A stretch of 64,000 nucleotides of DNA from the NCBI RefSeq assembly GCF_000720455.1, contig NZ_JOAK01000002.1, forward strand, positions 310,001 to 374,000. Direction: 5' to 3'. This stretch comes from Streptomyces virginiae. GTDB taxonomy: Bacteria; Actinomycetota; Actinomycetes; Streptomycetales; Streptomycetaceae. The translations under genes and the position numbers were made by a program. Positions within the stretch are counted from its first letter, which is position 1, and each line of letters starts with the position of its first letter. Of this stretch, positions 63,826 to 64,000 are shown piece after piece. The notes under the pieces were generated by a model. It was not told the origin of the DNA, ran no database searches, and saw only the letters and a program-made list of their open reading frames with translations.

Positions 63826-64000
63826 TGGGACCAGCGTAGGAGACCGATTCCGGGCGTGGCGCGCCGGGTGACGGGGTTCACGCCCGACCGTGGGACCCCG
63901 AACCGGACGAAGGGGCGGCTGCCAAGACTTGGGTGAAAGATCCGGAATGCGGCGTTTGGGGGGCGGCTCAGCGCCAGCGCCCCGCCAGAGCTGGGCCGAT
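63826..64000. other. right-edge intergenic region
   Basis: The last 175 bases contain the promoter side of the DUF1023 gene and no recognisable coding start or RNA gene. A gene beginning beyond the window cannot be judged. Confidence 0.4.

Overview
The window is very GC-rich chromosomal DNA with strong third-codon G/C bias, frequent GTG starts and densely packed genes. Its gene content is typical of Streptomyces: an Mbl-type MreB paralogue, a FasR-fabD-fabH-acpP-fabF fatty-acid operon, an Hrd-type sigma factor and a class F sortase. From memory, the gene set and order (dnaG, dgt, sigma factor, paired ABC exporters, mbl with a GAF kinase, fab operon) resemble the conserved chromosomal core of S. 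coelicolor, so this looks like core chromosome and not a plasmid or island. I see no rRNA, CRISPR array, prophage or complete insertion sequence.

Layout. 1-2.3 kb: the end of a TauE-type exporter, a class F sortase beside a probable wall-anchored substrate, and a gamma-glutamylcyclotransferase-fold protein. 2.3-7.9 kb: a 159-bp miniature element, then leftward dnaG, an FAD reductase, dgt and a CbiX-type chelatase. 8.2-14.1 kb: a DUF218/SanA protein, an SDR, a small Cys-rich protein, an assimilatory nitrate reductase, and an AbiEii-like nucleotidyltransferase with a duplicated-domain partner. 14.2-21.6 kb: an Hrd sigma factor, a GNAT, a heterodimeric ABC exporter, a sugar kinase and a YtxH-like protein. 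21.7-22.1 kb: three tRNAs. 22.2-31 kb: a YbdK-type ligase, two transporters, a phytase-like secreted protein, a fused acetyl-CoA carboxyltransferase, a TauE exporter and a divergent LysE/Lrp pair.

30-37.8 kb: mbl translationally coupled to a GAF kinase, a secreted lipase, a truncated histidine-kinase fragment, a zinc-ribbon membrane protein, and a MarR/quinone-reductase/Ohr stress group. 37.8-49.6 kb: an EI24 membrane protein, an imine-reductase-like enzyme with HxlR, an AftA-like GT-C plus DUF2142 pair, a nitrilase, a LysR/3-hydroxyisobutyrate-dehydrogenase divergon, and a TetR/GH3 pair. 49.7-56.3 kb: a lipoprotein esterase, DUF3145 and the fatty-acid operon under FasR. 56.4-64 kb: pirin, a serine hydrolase divergent from MerR-AKR, a GntR-ABC operon under a long palindrome, a DUF4429 protein and a DUF1023 hydrolase.

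The most notable signals are these. A miniature element is inserted exactly in a CTAG shared by the stop codons of two convergent genes, with possible relics at two further convergent junctions and an unoccupied junction of the same design. A nucleotidyltransferase is paired with a non-HTH partner in the antitoxin position. A kinase coupled to mbl has a degenerate ATPase domain. A sensor-kinase fragment is cut off at its HAMP region. Several divergent promoters carry clear palindromic operators.
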